This document shows, in pieces, positions 1-13,831 of a DNA stretch of 64,000 nt. How positions within the stretch are numbered: position 1 is the stretch's first letter; the number at the start of each line of letters is the position of its first letter. This stretch comes from Hyperoplus lanceolatus (lineage: Eukaryota; Chordata; Actinopteri; Uranoscopiformes; Ammodytidae): positions 19,102,501-19,166,500 of the forward strand of contig CM049408.1 of assembly GCA_026929865.2 (NCBI GenBank), read 5' to 3'. The notes below the pieces were generated by a model that was not told where the DNA came from, did no database searches, and worked only from the letters and a program-made list of their open reading frames with translations. A program made the position numbers and the translations under genes.

Positions 1-458
1 CACTGCAGGGCTGTGAAGCGCGAACTTCCTGTTCTTACCAGCTTCAAAAAAGTCAACTCACGTTTGGCTAGTAACATGCTTTTAATGTGAAGGTGCACAG
101 GAAATGTTCTGTTTACACACGCGCTAACTTAACTTTGTGCCGTCTCCTTCCGGTTATTACCGTTGGTGAAGTGTATTAGACGCTAGAATTGCCGCACAAG
201 CACAGGTCCCGAGCACACATCTTTCACCTGCCAAAGTGGAGGGTGGACTCAATAACTTACTTGCCTAAGACTACATTTACCCGAATTTGGAGAGTGTTAA
301 TGTAGAGCCCTCTAAGCAGTGTTGTGCAGCACTCCTCTGTGTCTGAAACAGACAGCATCTGTTCATTAGCACTCGTGCGAGTGGACTTGTATTCATCATC
401 GCACGTGATCAATTTCAGTAGCAAATGCGATCAAAACTGTCGCACAGTACAGCCCTGC

Positions 459-494
459 TTACACTGTGAAAACTATCACGTTTTCACAGTGTAA
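459..494. repeat. Perfect 15-bp inverted repeat (hairpin)
   Basis: The left arm (459-473, TTACACTGTGAAAAC) is the exact reverse complement of the right arm (480-494), with a 6-nt loop. It lies in a non-coding stretch with no recognised element ends. It could be a MITE end or a cruciform-forming site; no function can be assigned. Confidence 0.85.
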
Positions 495-739
495 ACAGCC
501 CCTAAAGCCATCAATGATCAATTTAAGTAAAAAAGCAAAATAAAGCTATCTCTTCCTCCCTCTATCTGTGTATATTTCTCTCTCCCCTGCACACTTAGTC
601 ACTACTATCCATGCTTAAAGAAGGCAGGGTTATAATCTAATTTTTTTTTTTTAATATTTGAAGATTTTATTTCAAATAGGCCTAGACTCTGTGGACACAG
701 GCTATTTTGTAATTCACTGTGTATTTAAAAAATAAAACA

Positions 740-1010
740 ACACATTTAATTGAAAGCAAAGTCATATTGGTCTCTAGAATTGTATCCAGGTTAGTGGCAA
801 TCATCAACTTCCTGTCAGAGAGAAAGCTTCCTCTGCGTGGCCCCTCTGACACACTTAATGAACTAGGACTAGGCAATGGACATGTCATGGGTCAGGTTCA
901 GTTAATGGCTCAGTTTGACCCTGTGATGTGGGATCCTCTTAGACCAATCCAAGCTAAGAAAGCCTCTGACACGTACCTGAGTAGTCTCATCCAAAATGAA
1001 AAAAAGCTAG
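740..1010 (+). pseudogene. hAT-type transposase fragment (DUF4371 region), decayed
   Basis: The plus-strand frame running from about 749 to 1005 translates to a peptide with a LVAIINFLSERKLPLRG stretch, then GQVQLMAQFDP, and then a SDTYLSSLIQNE stretch. This order resembles the DUF4371 region of TTF-finger hAT transposases and of the ZMYM1-like proteins derived from them, which normally reads 'LxALxFLAER..FRG', 'GNFLxLxxLLAEYDP', 'YLSxxIQNELI'. After the IQNE motif the frame drifts into unrelated residues, and no RNase-H-like catalytic core or C-terminal dimerisation domain follows. The fragment is therefore a relic of roughly 90 residues out of a family length of about 600 or more. No flanking TIR or TSD was found. 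The assignment comes from remembered family motifs, not a search. Confidence 0.55.
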
Positions 1011-1084
1011 TGACTTTTTGTTCATCCCTTGTATGGAGTATCTCAGTGTGCGCGATATAAGGTACATTAGATGCAAGAGCCCCC

Positions 1085-1261
1085 AAATGACTGTTCGCCT
1101 GGAGCCCCAAAATGGCTAAGTTTGCCACTGATTGCCTTCTATACATGGGTGATGTTATTTGTATAACAGCTGGATTCAAAGATGATGGAATCATCAAACT
1201 TCACATGGGGGCCATCAGTACATGTGATACTCTTAGAGCAATCAAAGCAAAAGTAAGTTAA
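1085..1261 (+). other. Exon-like short open frame ending at a consensus splice donor
   Basis: A short frame is open from just after a TGA near 1088, with an ATG at 1112 and a stop at 1259-1261. It contains the peptide GDVICITAGFKDDGI. The coding-looking part abuts GTAAGT at 1253, a consensus splice donor. It follows the hAT fragment, so it may be more of the same mobile element in a different frame. I do not recognise the peptide, and a chance frame is possible. Confidence 0.2.
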
Positions 1262-4200
1262 AGCCCGTCTCACCATCGACAAATAACCTGCTGCAACTAA
1301 ATGCTATTTCTTTTGTTCATGTGTTTTTAATAAGGGCTGTCTTAACCTTCAAACAACCCAGTGAAGAAGTTGTAAGCAGTCCTGATATAGAAAGTATAAG
1401 AATACACATGTGAACTTAATGCAGGAAAAAGTATGGCTTATCTTCTCTTTTTGTGTGCACTCATATTCTTTCTTCTTATAATGATAAATATTAGTCCTGA
1501 AAATATAAATTATATTGGTACTTTATTGATCAGTGATTTCTGTAAGAGCAAACCAGTCTAAATTGGCATTTGGAGTATGTACTGCACACTTTTTGAAAGT
1601 GTAACATCGTGCCATTGGTAAGCATACTGAAGAGACTGGGTTGCTAAGAGAATAAATGTGAAAGAGTCTTAGGGATACAGAAAAATCTCTGCTGATAATG
1701 TACCAGACTTTGCCTTCTTGCATTCTCTGCATATTTGAATGAGCTTCTACATCCATTTAAATGTAATTGCGATGCTAATGGTTATAAACCGTAAATTGTT
1801 CCTTTATCTCTGTTAAATCACCCTGTATTATTGGTGCTGAGTCAACTAGGTCCAAATCATGTGCTACTGCAAATGGTGGGTTTGAAAGATTGAAAATAAC
1901 AATAGCAGTCATTATCTTGTTTATGGCTTCTATAGTTCACATTCTGATTTGTGTTTGCCAACCTAGACTGGATCATTGGTGAAGATGACACATTAAGCGC
2001 GCACATGAGCGCACACACACACAAAGTGTTATGTTCCTTATCATTTTGCCTTTTACCTGAGATTCTCATTCCTCTCACTCTTTTCTTCCCTTCCCCTTCT
2101 TCTACTGCTGTCACCGTGGGGGGGTTATGAATATGGAATGGGGCTGCTGCAGAGGGCTATTGCGCGTGGGCTATTGGGCTATTACGCACGCACGCACACA
2201 CACACACACACACATTCATATGTGCTCTTCAATATTTAGGATATATTTTTTTATATCTATGATTTAGTGCTGTAAACATTTTTGCTCTTAATCATTTTTT
2301 TGCCCCCCTCGTATTTTTGTATTCTTTTGTGAGATTCAAAATCAGATTTCATAGGTCATTAATTCTGTGAAAAACAATCAATACTTTTGTTTAAAAGAGA
2401 AGCTATTTTGTGACCCTAACCCTGATAACAATAGATGGGAGGGGTGTATCATTGGCGGGATCAAAGGCTTGTGTTTCATTTGGCCGACGCACTGGTGCCT
2501 CCATAATGTGAGTTATGTACTTCTCAAATCCAGGTAAGTCTTAGCAGAAAATGAAATGTCAGAGTGTCACAGTCTGCAGTAGCGCCTTTTTTTTTTTTTT
2601 TTTTTTACTATAGCAGAAAAATTGTGGACTCAAACTGTCATTAAGAAAAGTTTTTTTGAAAGGCATACTGGGTAAAACTATACAATGTGCAATATTGTAT
2701 GCAACTCCCTTCCTGTCTTACCACAACTCCTTAAAATGTACAACAGATACATTATGATAAAACGTGATGTTGTATAAAAAAAGAAAAAAAAACAATAGCT
2801 GAAGATGATGATAAGCAAGTGAAGAAGATGAATGTTATGTTTTGAAGGGAAGTTTTTAGTTGAAATTCTTCATGTTCTTTAGTAAGACATCTCAAACTAG
2901 TTCACAGCTTTCAATTCATTGTGATGGAAACAAGCAAATGTGTCAACATATGAATTTGTTGAAAAATATATATATATATTTTTTTAAAGGATTTATTTAA
3001 CATCAACATCAAAAAGAGAATTTGCCATTTCTCCCTCAAATACTCCACGGAAAATAATATACGGTGCCTGTGCATCTCTATGATGCAAACCCCAAGTGCA
3101 TATTAAAGCATTTCTTAAAATAACAAATTTCAGAAGCAGCCTTGGCAGAGGTATATGCATTCTGCAGAGTGCTTTCTGGTTTAGAAATGGGCCAGGTGAT
3201 GAGGCGGTAGACAGCTCTAGCCCATCAAATCAGCCCAAGAGTTAGTGAAATCAGTGTGTGTGTCTGTCCCAGTGTGCAAATCACAACTGCAAATGATACG
3301 AGCCCCATAACCCAGCCTGTGAATATTTTACAATGACTGGAACAGCGAGAGAGGGAGAGAGAGAGACTGAGAGGAGAAAATAGAAAAATAGAAATCTGTT
3401 TTTATCACAGAGCCTGTAAATTACTGATTCTGTAGACGGCTTGTTAGTTTCACCGCCTCTGTCTTTCTTTTTTTGGAGCAATTAAACCAGACAATTGCTC
3501 CCCTGAAATTGCCTGTCTGAAAGAGGCTCGATGCCAGCTACTCGGGAGCCAATATCCCCCCTCTTGCTTTTTTTTACCACTGCGGGCTAGCTAGACTTTC
3601 TCCAATGTGATAACATGAGTGGCCAAACAATAGAGCCAAGTTCCTGCCAATCACAGTCACAGTCAATCAAACACAATTGGCTTTCTACTAAGATTGCTGC
3701 AATAAGCACGCTGCAGTTATAAACTTTTAAGAGAACATGATTTTGACAGCTGTTATTGTTGGTGAGCGACAGCCGCTTTCAGTGTTGGACACAAAAGGTG
3801 GCAACATGAGTGACGGAGAGCCATTATCGTAAACTGTTACTCCATCTCTCCGCACAGTGTATAAGTTTTCCTCGACACGTACGCTGCACACACATGAGGG
3901 ATGAAGCAATTCAAAAGATCATGTCAGAAAGTTTAACCTTTCTTGGCTGTGAAATTTTGCTGACTCTCTTGGGTAGAAGCATTTCTAGAGCTGTCGTTTT
4001 CTTTTCCTACTCCACCTTCTGTTTATTCACTCCTTGTTAGTGTGACTGAGACTGGGAAATGGAAAAAACAAAGAGAAGAAACAACACTTTTTGACAGGAA
4101 CCCACAACAGCTGTCAGAGGGGTTTCAGCAGAAAAAAAAAACAAAAAAAAACAAAAAACAAATGCAGCATCGTTTCGAATAGGGAGGAAGAAAACAAAAA

Positions 4201-7200
4201 TACATATTTTTTGTTTTCAGTACCTGACTTGGGTATGGATGAGATACACAACAGAAGCGGTGACAGAACTGGGGTGATTGAAGGCTTGGGAAAATAACAT
4301 TTCGTGGGTAGTCTTCAAAGATTCCAGAAACAACTGGGTTGAATTGAACATGGAATACAGTATGGAAAACATTTCAACAAAGCCTGTCCGCCTTTTTGAA
4401 TGTACATTTACAACACTAACTCTTACCGTTTTGGTTTGAGCAGGTAAATATGAAACTTAATACAGCATTCTCTTCATGTCAGGCATTTCACTTGAGCCTT
4501 AAAAAGGTCTGGCAAACCTATGTTCTTAATTAACATTTTACTATAGTGTATCCTATGAAGTTATCTGCCAGGTTTGAAGTAAGCTGGGTTCTCCCTAAAA
4601 ATATCTTTTTTCAGGATCAGTGATGAGGTGAAAGCAAAACAATCTCAAAGTCTATTCAGGAGCTGCTCTGGGGCTTTTGATTGTACCACGGGTTCTGAAT
4701 AAACTTTCAATATTTTTCCAGCAGCATCATATCAGTGTTATGATCTCAGCACAAGGTGGGAAGCAGAGCATGTCGACAAAGCTGTTAACCCCACCAGACC
4801 CCTGACATTTTGTAGAAATGTTTTGGTGGTACATTTTGTCGACGCATTTTTGTTGATGCCATCTCCATCCCTGTTATATTGGCAGCTATGGGCGCCCTTT
4901 GTTTGACGGACATAAGGCACAATGAGCTTTGACTTCCTTTGCTTTATGCAGGTTCCGTATTCATTATGATGCATGGTTCCGTTGACCTCCATCATTGAGG
5001 ATGAGATACAATATGACATAATCTCTAGGATCCACGGGAGGCGGATGAGATTTAACCAGGGCTCCCAGTGCAGGTGACTGACAGATGGAGCTGGGGCCGG
5101 CGTGCCTGCTAAACCAGCTGGTTCTCCACTACAGGGAGGTGGCTCTCTCTCCCCTATGCTGGGCCAACTAATCCTCTTCTACCACTTCCCCTCACAGCAA
5201 TGACCTCGTGATCCCCACTCTGGTGTCGCAGTCATCTGCTCCTGACAACACACACAGCGCTCCCTCACAGAGAAATGTCATCGCAGGAAGTAAAAAGCCC
5301 AGGGTGAGGAAAAGGCTGGGTTATATAGCAGAAGGTTGGCGGATCAAATCTCAGCTGGGAGTTTGGCGATGTGATTTGTGACAGCGAGATGTTCCCTGAC
5401 ATGGTTTCCCCACTGGCCTCAATGCTGTGTCTACACTAAGCTCCCACAGTTTCAATGCGACATCTCGATCTTTTGCGCCCCACCTTTCCTCTCCTCATTC
5501 CTGCTAATTTTTTCATGCATCACTTCTTTCTTTGTTCCTTTCCTTCAGTTGTTTCTGTGTCATTGCCACATAGCAAATTCACTGTACTTCACTCCGCCGT
5601 TTGTTCTTCTTAAAATCACCCAACAGAGTTGCCGTCTGTGATGTATGCGTGTCGAAAACAAAAACTTTCTAGCCAAGTTGGATTTGCTTTTTTACTAATA
5701 CGGTTGTGAATCTGGTTTTATGGCTGCGCAATGTCAGCACTGGTTGTTCTTAACACTAAAACCCACAAGTTCAAATTGCAATTTATCCCACAGAGATTGA
5801 GACTCGACTAAAAGAAGCAGCAGTTGTAGCAGTAGAGGAAGAGTGAAAATACACAGAGTAAGAAGAGTGAGGAGAAGGAGAAATTAATCAGGAGAGTGAC
5901 GTCAGTACATGATCTATATATTGGCACTAAGCTAAAGAAAAAATATATGACGCTCTTTGGAAAATGTCAGCTATGTCGGAGCTAAGGGGGTAGGGGGTGT
6001 TAATCTTTCCACAAAATATGTACCTGGGTCATGACAGGCTAATATCTTCCGTGACAAATCGATGCAACTGAGCAGGAGGGTTGCCAAAAAAAAAAAAAAC
6101 GTGAAATGCTTGCAAAACGAATGTCGCCAAAACAAAATCACATTTTCGTGGCAGATACATGGGGTCTCCAAGTTTGGCCGGCCATCAAAGATGCTGACAC
6201 CAGCAAAAAACACACACTTTCCCAAGGATACAACTCACTGCAAAAAAACATCCCTGCTTCAAATCTTCAAGGGTAAAATTTAGATGCTGCCCCTTTTCTC
6301 TGCTTCACTGCAATTTTATAGCAGGATGAGAGAGAATTATTACTTCAATCTGTTTTCCCATTTCAAATGCCCTCGCTGATTATTGCTGGAGAATCATAAC
6401 GTCCTACTCTCTCCTTCTCTCTTTAAACAACTGACTCAATGTTACAGAAACTCCACTGATTATGCGAGGCTCTGATCCTTGGATGGAGTTTTTGATTGGC
6501 TTGGACTGTTATTAACCGTGATTGTTCAATGTGCTGGTGTAGCAACCGTAACTTTTGATCAAGATGTTTTGCTAAATTCCTCGATTTGTCTTACTGAAAG
6601 CTTACATCATGCAAAAGCATATACAATGTGTTCACGTATCATATAGTTTGTATAGTACTTTCTAATACATACTTTCGTAATATACATTGATAACAGGTCA
6701 AATCAGCTCCACCCTGCAATACAAAAACATGTGTCTTCTTATTTTCCCATGTCTTCCACATGTTTCATTAACTGCTGACTTTTATGCATATTAAGATGGA
6801 TCTAAATATGCATTTTTACATATACGTAGACATCAAATGCATATCGAGGGTACCTTTGCTGAGTTTTAGTCCATATGTCTCTGGATGCTGGAGACAAAGA
6901 AAGAAAATAATAATCATGCATAGACAGTTTTTAACCAACTCTAGGATTAAATGGATGACATCTTACTAGCTACTTATAAAGATAATAGCTAGCTAACAAA
7001 TTCTGCAAATGACAGCTGTCATTTCTGCTGGCAACACTGATGGTTGGTAACAAAAAAATTAAAAGCCTGCTTATGTAAATTTCTGTCAAAAGTCTACCAC
7101 AATTATCGAATGTTAAATCTGGCATTATCGTTATTTTAGACTGCACACATGCAGTGCTCGATTAGAAAGATTGACAGGTATAGTAGCAGTAGCCTAATTG

Positions 7201-10200
7201 AGGAGGGCAGAGCTTAGAAAGGATCAATTAACATGTCAGAAATCCGCTAATATGACAATGTGTGATTGAGTCATGTTAGTATCATGGTGGCAACTTGTTA
7301 GCCATGGCTTATGTGGTTGGAAGCAAGATTGGATGCAACTAGAAGGCACACACTGACTGACCAGCTTTGGTTAACCAACCATGAATGACAAACCATCAGC
7401 ACAGGCCTGAAGACTGAAAGACCCATGTACTAATTTAAGACAGTAACGATGCACATGCGCAGCCACACGCTGTCAACACATACAAAGACGAGCCGAGAAC
7501 GCCCATGGGCTCTGTCAGTCCGATGCCAAGAACTCATTAGCTCTTACGTAACTATTGTTGTCTCTCCTTGTGCCAAATGTCCCAGGGAAGGCTTTTGGGG
7601 GGAACTAACAAGCTGTGTGTCTGCTGAGAATAATTTTAGGGCAGCACGAACAAAACGTCTTTTAGTTGTGATGTGAAAGATTTCCTTGTCTCCGAGGGAA
7701 TGCTGGGTTGTTCCAAAAAAGAACGAAAAAAAAAGAAAAACTGTTACAGGCACAAAAAGCTTCATCATTTATTCCGGGATGGGCTGTAGGCGGTTCTCAG
7801 CTTGTCTTTTCATGTTGTGTAGAGATGAGAGGATGGTTCACTGTGCTCATTAGAGCCTCTTATGCCTCTGAATCTAAGGCCAAGAACCACAAGGTCTCGC
7901 TGAGAAAATGTAAGAGATTTCTGATCCGTCAGCTGCCATGCGTCACACTGGAATCATGAAATGGTTGAGGGATGATTGTGTTTTTTTTTCTTCGTTTATA
8001 GCATTACTGGAGCAGTTGCAGCAAACAGTCGGTATATAATTTGGATTTTTGTTCAATGAATCATATAAATGGCCATCACATTGTCTTTTCTAATGGAGAT
8101 AATACTCATCATAGAGAGCCTTATGTCTCACGAGAACATTTAACCCTCTGAGTGAACTGACTTAGCCTGATTGACTGCATCTATAATTGACCGGGGGCAA
8201 ACTTTCAAGGGCAAGTCTAGAGCCTTACCTTCAACAGCACCAGAAGCAGAACTCAATTTATGGAGTTCACATATAGGCACTGCACTATTCACCGTCAAGG
8301 TACAGAGAGTTTGAATGAAGGGGTGCTCAACCATGCCAGAATGCACATCCGCCCATAAAAGACTCCATTTTAATTCATAACACCGGCGAACAAAAATGCA
8401 CTTCTATTAAATTGGAAATGACATTGGGGGAAAACAAAATCACACTTTGCCACAAGCCAAAAGATAGATTAAGGGAAGTGAGTGAAGAACTCAGTAGGAC
8501 AATTTAATTGAAATCTCCCTAGGGATTGGGTGGAAGAAATATTAAAAAAAAGAAAAAAAAAGCCATCGTATTCTTTAGCTGGAATGTCATTTTTCACTCA
8601 AAAGGTCAGCTGGCCTCCTGCAGTATTAATGTAACAGCGTTTATGATTGGTTTTCAATCATTCATTAAAAAACATACCATGCTCCAAGGCACAAAGCCAT
8701 GATTAAGAAACATGATTTCTTCCCCCCTCAGTCTGGCCACCAGTCCTTTTTCCTGCTTTAGGGTAACTTGTCCATTCCGTTTCATTATTTAGATTTTAAT
8801 TAAAGCACCTGCAGTTTTGTCTTGGTGAAAACTGTACTGTATTTATATTTGTGGTTCCAGACAACATACAAAATGAGCTATCAACCTGCTGACAGCAGAT
8901 CTGTCTTTACGATAAATGCTGTTTATACACATTTTCATTCAAAACTGTCTCAAGTAGGCCTCATCATACGGCTGGCACATCTTTGAAAGGATTCGATGGT
9001 AGGAAGGCCAAATGAAACGAAAACCAAAACTACATTCTCCAAGGTGTGACATGTTGGTAAGAATAATTCGAACACACACATACACACTGCCAGGATGCAT
9101 GATTAGTTTTAGTCCCAGAAAAAGAAAAAAAATACATGATGGATCTGTGTGGCTGAAAATACTAATATTAGTAGTACTAAATACTAATATAATAATTCTA
9201 CATAAGGAGGAGAAAGTGGGCCCGGTCAATAGAGGGGGCCCCATGGTCTTTATTTTGAACTAAAATATTCACTTTTACTTATTATTAAACAACATTGTTT
9301 TATTTATTGTTACTTGAGTAAAATATATCCTTTTTCATCTTGAAAGGTATGAGTCATTTCTATCCCCTTTTTACATGCAACGTCAAAAGGTCACCCAAAC
9401 AAGCGTTTTAATATACAGTATATCTATATCGCTATCACTTTGTGTGGTGCCTTGGTTTAATTTTTCTAAAACCCAAATTTCAAATTCAAAGCTCCATACT
9501 AACTTTTTATTTATTCACAAACCTAGACTGCAATTGCATTTATGAACATATACAGTATGAACTCTTACAGTTTATTTATCTGTGCACATGGATATGTTTG
9601 TATGTTAAAATATGTTTGACTTTGCCGATCATAGTTCAAATCCCTGCAGCTGCACAGGCTGAGAATCTATTAATTGATCTATGCTATTTCAGCATGGCAT
9701 GGCGTTTACCACCAGGCAGAGTGCCAGTGCTCTGGAGAGGAGAGATGAACCACTGACACTTTGCATGACAACACAATGGACTTAAAGAGAGTCATCAATG
9801 TCACAGTCTTCTGAATGCTGCAGAAAGCCAATTTACAGAACAATCAAAATGAGTTTAAATTCTGTTCAAATGTAAGACACAACGCCAGTGGCAAATATTT
9901 GCTAATTATCACTAAACAAGAAGTACACCTGAGGCTGACAGGAATGTAGCATTGCCGTATTAGACAAACACAATTTGATCCGCTGATGGAGCACGGATCA
10001 CCAAAGTGATTGTCATCCTGAATGTCTCCACCTAATTCCATAACAATCCATCTAACAGATGTTGTAAAAATTTAGTTCCGGACCAAACTGTTGGCTTACC
10101 GACCATGCCATATTTAGCTGTGTCGTTAGCGTGACTAAAACTACTACTAAAACAATGAATTAAGGGTAAGTCAAGTACTTTCTATTGATATCTGTGAGAG

Positions 10201-11320
10201 TTTTCCTTCTCTCAGCACCGCCGCTTTGGAAAAAAGCCATTTGCTGCGCCGTCACATTACACCCTACTAATGAACTTATAGAATACCACAGGGAGTTGGC
10301 CGGACTTGGTCTGCAGGAAATGATGCAGGGTGTGATTTCTGTGAGGGGAGAAGGTCAGACACTGTCCAAGACTCGCTAATGATGTCGCTAACTGCCTTAA
10401 TAATAAAGCTGGCTTGAGAAACTGCTGACTCAGGCCAAAAGAAAACAAAAACAAAAGCTCACACCTTCCTCCACCCTTCAACTAAACCCAATTTCATATT
10501 CTCCGAGATTAACTTTGCCCCACTTACTCCCACCCTTAATTCTCAGCGAAACACGTCCAATTAGAGCTTAATTATAAGGAACTTCATCTCTTCGAGACAT
10601 GCACATGAAATTACGTATTCACACTTTTGCACAGGGTACAGTAGTTTGGGGATAATGATGATGTACGATCTAATAACAGATTTCTGCTTCTGTCAAATCA
10701 GACACTTATTAGCATTCATGTGCTTGTCCAATTTACTTCACTGATTAATGTGCCAATCAATTGAACTTAATGATTAGTGTTTTGAAACAATGTTGCATGA
10801 CACTGTTAAACCTCATTCAAACAGCGGGAGATTCTGACAAGGCAGACAAGTGCACAACAAACTGTCAGTGAAATGGGAGGAACATTTAATGAGGAGAAAT
10901 GGTCAAAGTAAGCTAGAACAGAGGTGCGGGGTAGGGGTGTGCAAAATGGTACACAGTAAGAGATAAATCCATTAACAGAAAGGAGAGAGAATAAAAATAG
11001 GATTTAAAGGTTTCTTCATGCATGAAGGTTCAGTTGTGATAAAGGATATTAAACCTTATTACCCGGAGAACTGCGTTTCTGCACAAAAATAGTTTAAATG
11101 TCCACAGATACCCTAAAACACAAAGGTTTTAGAAAAAGTTGGAACAAGGTTCAAACTAAAATTGTGTTTCATGAAGTTCATTTAGAAAGAGTTATTATTC
11201 ACATTAGCACTATGTATTTATAAATTCCTCTCTCTCACTCAGTCCATTTAGGCTCTATTACGTGCCCCCAGATTGAACTAATATTAAGGATTTCTTTAAA
11301 AGAACAAATTGAAAAAAAAA
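1262..11320. other. Non-coding stretch, no gene recognised
   Basis: About 10 kb with no open frame longer than roughly 100 codons and none resembling a known protein. It contains a (CA)n tract at 2185-2214, a poly-T run at 2587-2607, an A-rich run around 4132-4161 and a short GA-rich tract near 3350-3375. Codon-like periodicity, CpG islands and TIR/TSD pairs were not evident by eye. It is best read as intron or intergenic DNA, possibly with old repeats I could not delimit. Confidence 0.6.
2185..2214. repeat. (CA)n microsatellite with CACG interruptions
   Basis: Starts as ACGC repeats and continues as pure CA. Confidence 0.9.
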
Positions 11321-12981
11321 CATAGGGGAGAAAGGGGGAATCTGAGGCATCGGGTAATGTGAGCCACCCCCTGTATCTAGGCAACGGAAAACATTTTTGG
11401 TCATGTGAGATATATGTTTTCAAGCCCCTCTCATTCCCCCATGGCCCTGAAAGAGAGGACCTCATGGTGCTGTGGTAAGCATGTTTTTTTCACCAAAATA
11501 GGTATTTTGCATGTAAAATTAAATTTTCTTGCTGTCAACTTAATCAACTGTTGTGCCAAAGCAAATGTATTCACGTAGAAAAACTTATATCATACGTGTT
11601 GATGAACTACCAACATATAAAAACCATGAGATGATATTAGCTAAAGATTAGTCTGAAAGGCTAAGAGAGGTAATTTTTTCTCAAATTGTGGTGGTGGGGG
11701 AAAGTGAGCCAAATGCTGTGGGGGAAAGTGAGGCACTGTCTCACTTTCCCCCACCATGAGGCACAAGTTAAGTTTAGTCTTAAATGTAATGTAATGTAAT
11801 ATTTTAATGTAATATTACATAACATATGTTTTATTTTAATGTCATTGTAGAAAAGCCATCATGCCAAGGAAATAAACCAGGAAGACGACCTGGGACAACC
11901 ACACGGAAAGAGCACCTTCTCATCTTTACCTTCAGGGCTGGAATGTAGAGTAGGCCTAGTTGTAGAGTATGACAGGCTGATGTTATAATCAGAGGTGGAA
12001 AGAGTACAAAAATATTCTACTCAAGTGAAAGTATGATTACTTGGATGAAATTTTACTTAAGTAAAAGTAAAAGTACTGGTCTAAAAATCTACTGAAGTAA
12101 AAGTGAAAAAGTAGCTGATTTAAAATGTACTTAAAGTACAAGATACTAGTTACTCTTTAACAGCGGGAGGGGGCAGGGGTCTCTTCAGTGTAGGGCATTA
12201 TATATATATAGACAAGGGGATATAAATCTCAAACTAGTTTTGTTTAATTAATACAACAATTTTACAAATTAAAGTGCACAAATTAAACAAATCATGTCAC
12301 CACACATGTGCGGATGTATACTGTGTCATTATACTTTAGATAAGCAAATATGGAGCAAATAGTCTGTTAATGTGGGAATGGGAATGTAACCAGTCTACAG
12401 ACCTAAACAAACTGCAGCTGTAGTTCTAATAATGTAATTGTGTATAATTGATCTAAACCAGCGGTTCCCAAACTTTTTTAGCCGCGCACCCCCTTCTATG
12501 TCCCAACCGGGTTGACGCACCCCCACACCTTAAAAAAAAAAAGCAACAAGCTTTTTTATATGCATATTAAAGGTGGCATGTTCAATCATGCTCTAATGAC
12601 CAGAACACACATAATAAAATAATCACGATCACAACAAGGGGCAGAAAGCAGATAAAATGGGGAAAATATTATAGCCTAATATTTTGAGTCACGTTGAGCA
12701 ACAATTGCAGCAAGTTTAAATGACAGTGGAGCAAACAACCCCGTCATCATAACACAGGTTATGGAAATAAAATTAGAACGCCAGTAATTTGAAATAAATT
12801 GCGAGAATGAATGTAGAGGCCACAAACTAGGTGCGCATATGCGTAGAAGAAGATAACTTCGCTTCATTTTGAATAGCCTCCATTTATTTATTGATTAAAA
12901 TTCAAGTTTTTGATTCTAAATTTTACAAAGGAAATGTTTATTTACATGTCTTTATTGTGTGGGGAAAAAAACACTGTACCG

Positions 12982-13831
12982 TATTGGTCCGAGTATAAGA
13001 CAACCCCGATTATAAGACGAACCCCCTGTTTTTCAAAACTCAACTCAATACATTTTATTTATTTAAATAATGTACGAAAATAAAAACGCATTGAAAAAAA
13101 CACTTTTCTTCATTGCAAATAAATAGTAGGATAGTGCAAATAGACCGAACTCTGATGTGTTCACTACAGACTATTCTTCACGCGGACATCCCTCTGCCCC
13201 GCTGTGATCGCTCCCGCTGTCATCGCTCCTATACTCTGGTTCGGTCGTGCATAGCGGGTCATCCTCGCTGCTGTCCTCGGCATCTGAGACGCAGCATTTG
13301 TTTAATGCTCATAGTTAATCACATAGCCTAGTGCTGAAAAGAAAGCTATAACACCGTGGTTTAAGGCTGAAATGATAACCGGGGCACGTTAACGTTGTCG
13401 AGGGGAAGCCCTCCGAGATCTCCATTCTTAAAATCATAAGTGCTTTGATGCAAATGATGAAATCTGAACATTACAGCAGCAGTGCTGGTGCGTAAAAGGA
13501 CAGCACAGTTGGCATCTCTCCTCAGCACAACTGCAGCAGCTAAAAAGCCACAGTAAAAGTCGATCGCTCTGCCGATATCTGCCTCCGACACGTTGACTGG
13601 CAACATAATGATTTGAGGCTTTGAATCGGCTTTGTCGATGTCGCGTGACTCTTTTTTCTCTCGACACAAAGCGTTATTTTCTCTTAGCGAAAAAAACCCC
13701 GGCCGCTTCTGAGAGCACAGCCAGTGTTCCACCCGATTAAAAAAAGAAAATAAACACAACTTGGAAAACACGACCCGACTTTTTACGACCTATTTCAGCA
13801 AAAATAAAACCCTCTTATACTCGGACCAATA
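12982..13831. mobile_element. 850-bp TIR element, nested in the second hAT
   Basis: The left end TATTGGTCCGAGTATAAGA is repeated exactly as the reverse complement at the right end (13813-13831), a 19-bp perfect TIR. I could not find a convincing target duplication, so the superfamily is unknown. Inside is a minus-strand frame (13361-13771, 136 residues) of unknown identity in a relatively CpG-rich segment. It might be captured host sequence or chance. Confidence 0.7.
13361..13771 (-). other. Unidentified 136-residue frame inside the 850-bp TIR element
   Basis: This ATG-to-stop frame contains a moderately hydrophobic stretch (FYCGFLAAAVVLRRD) and a charged N-terminal half with RENNALCREKKESRD. 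I recognise no domain, no DDE residues and no zinc finger. An overlapping minus-strand frame of 77 codons (13434-13667) shares the segment, which argues that the openness comes from base composition. It lies wholly between the TIRs of a small DNA transposon. Treat it as a possible captured exon or a chance frame; a coding role is not established. Confidence 0.2.
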
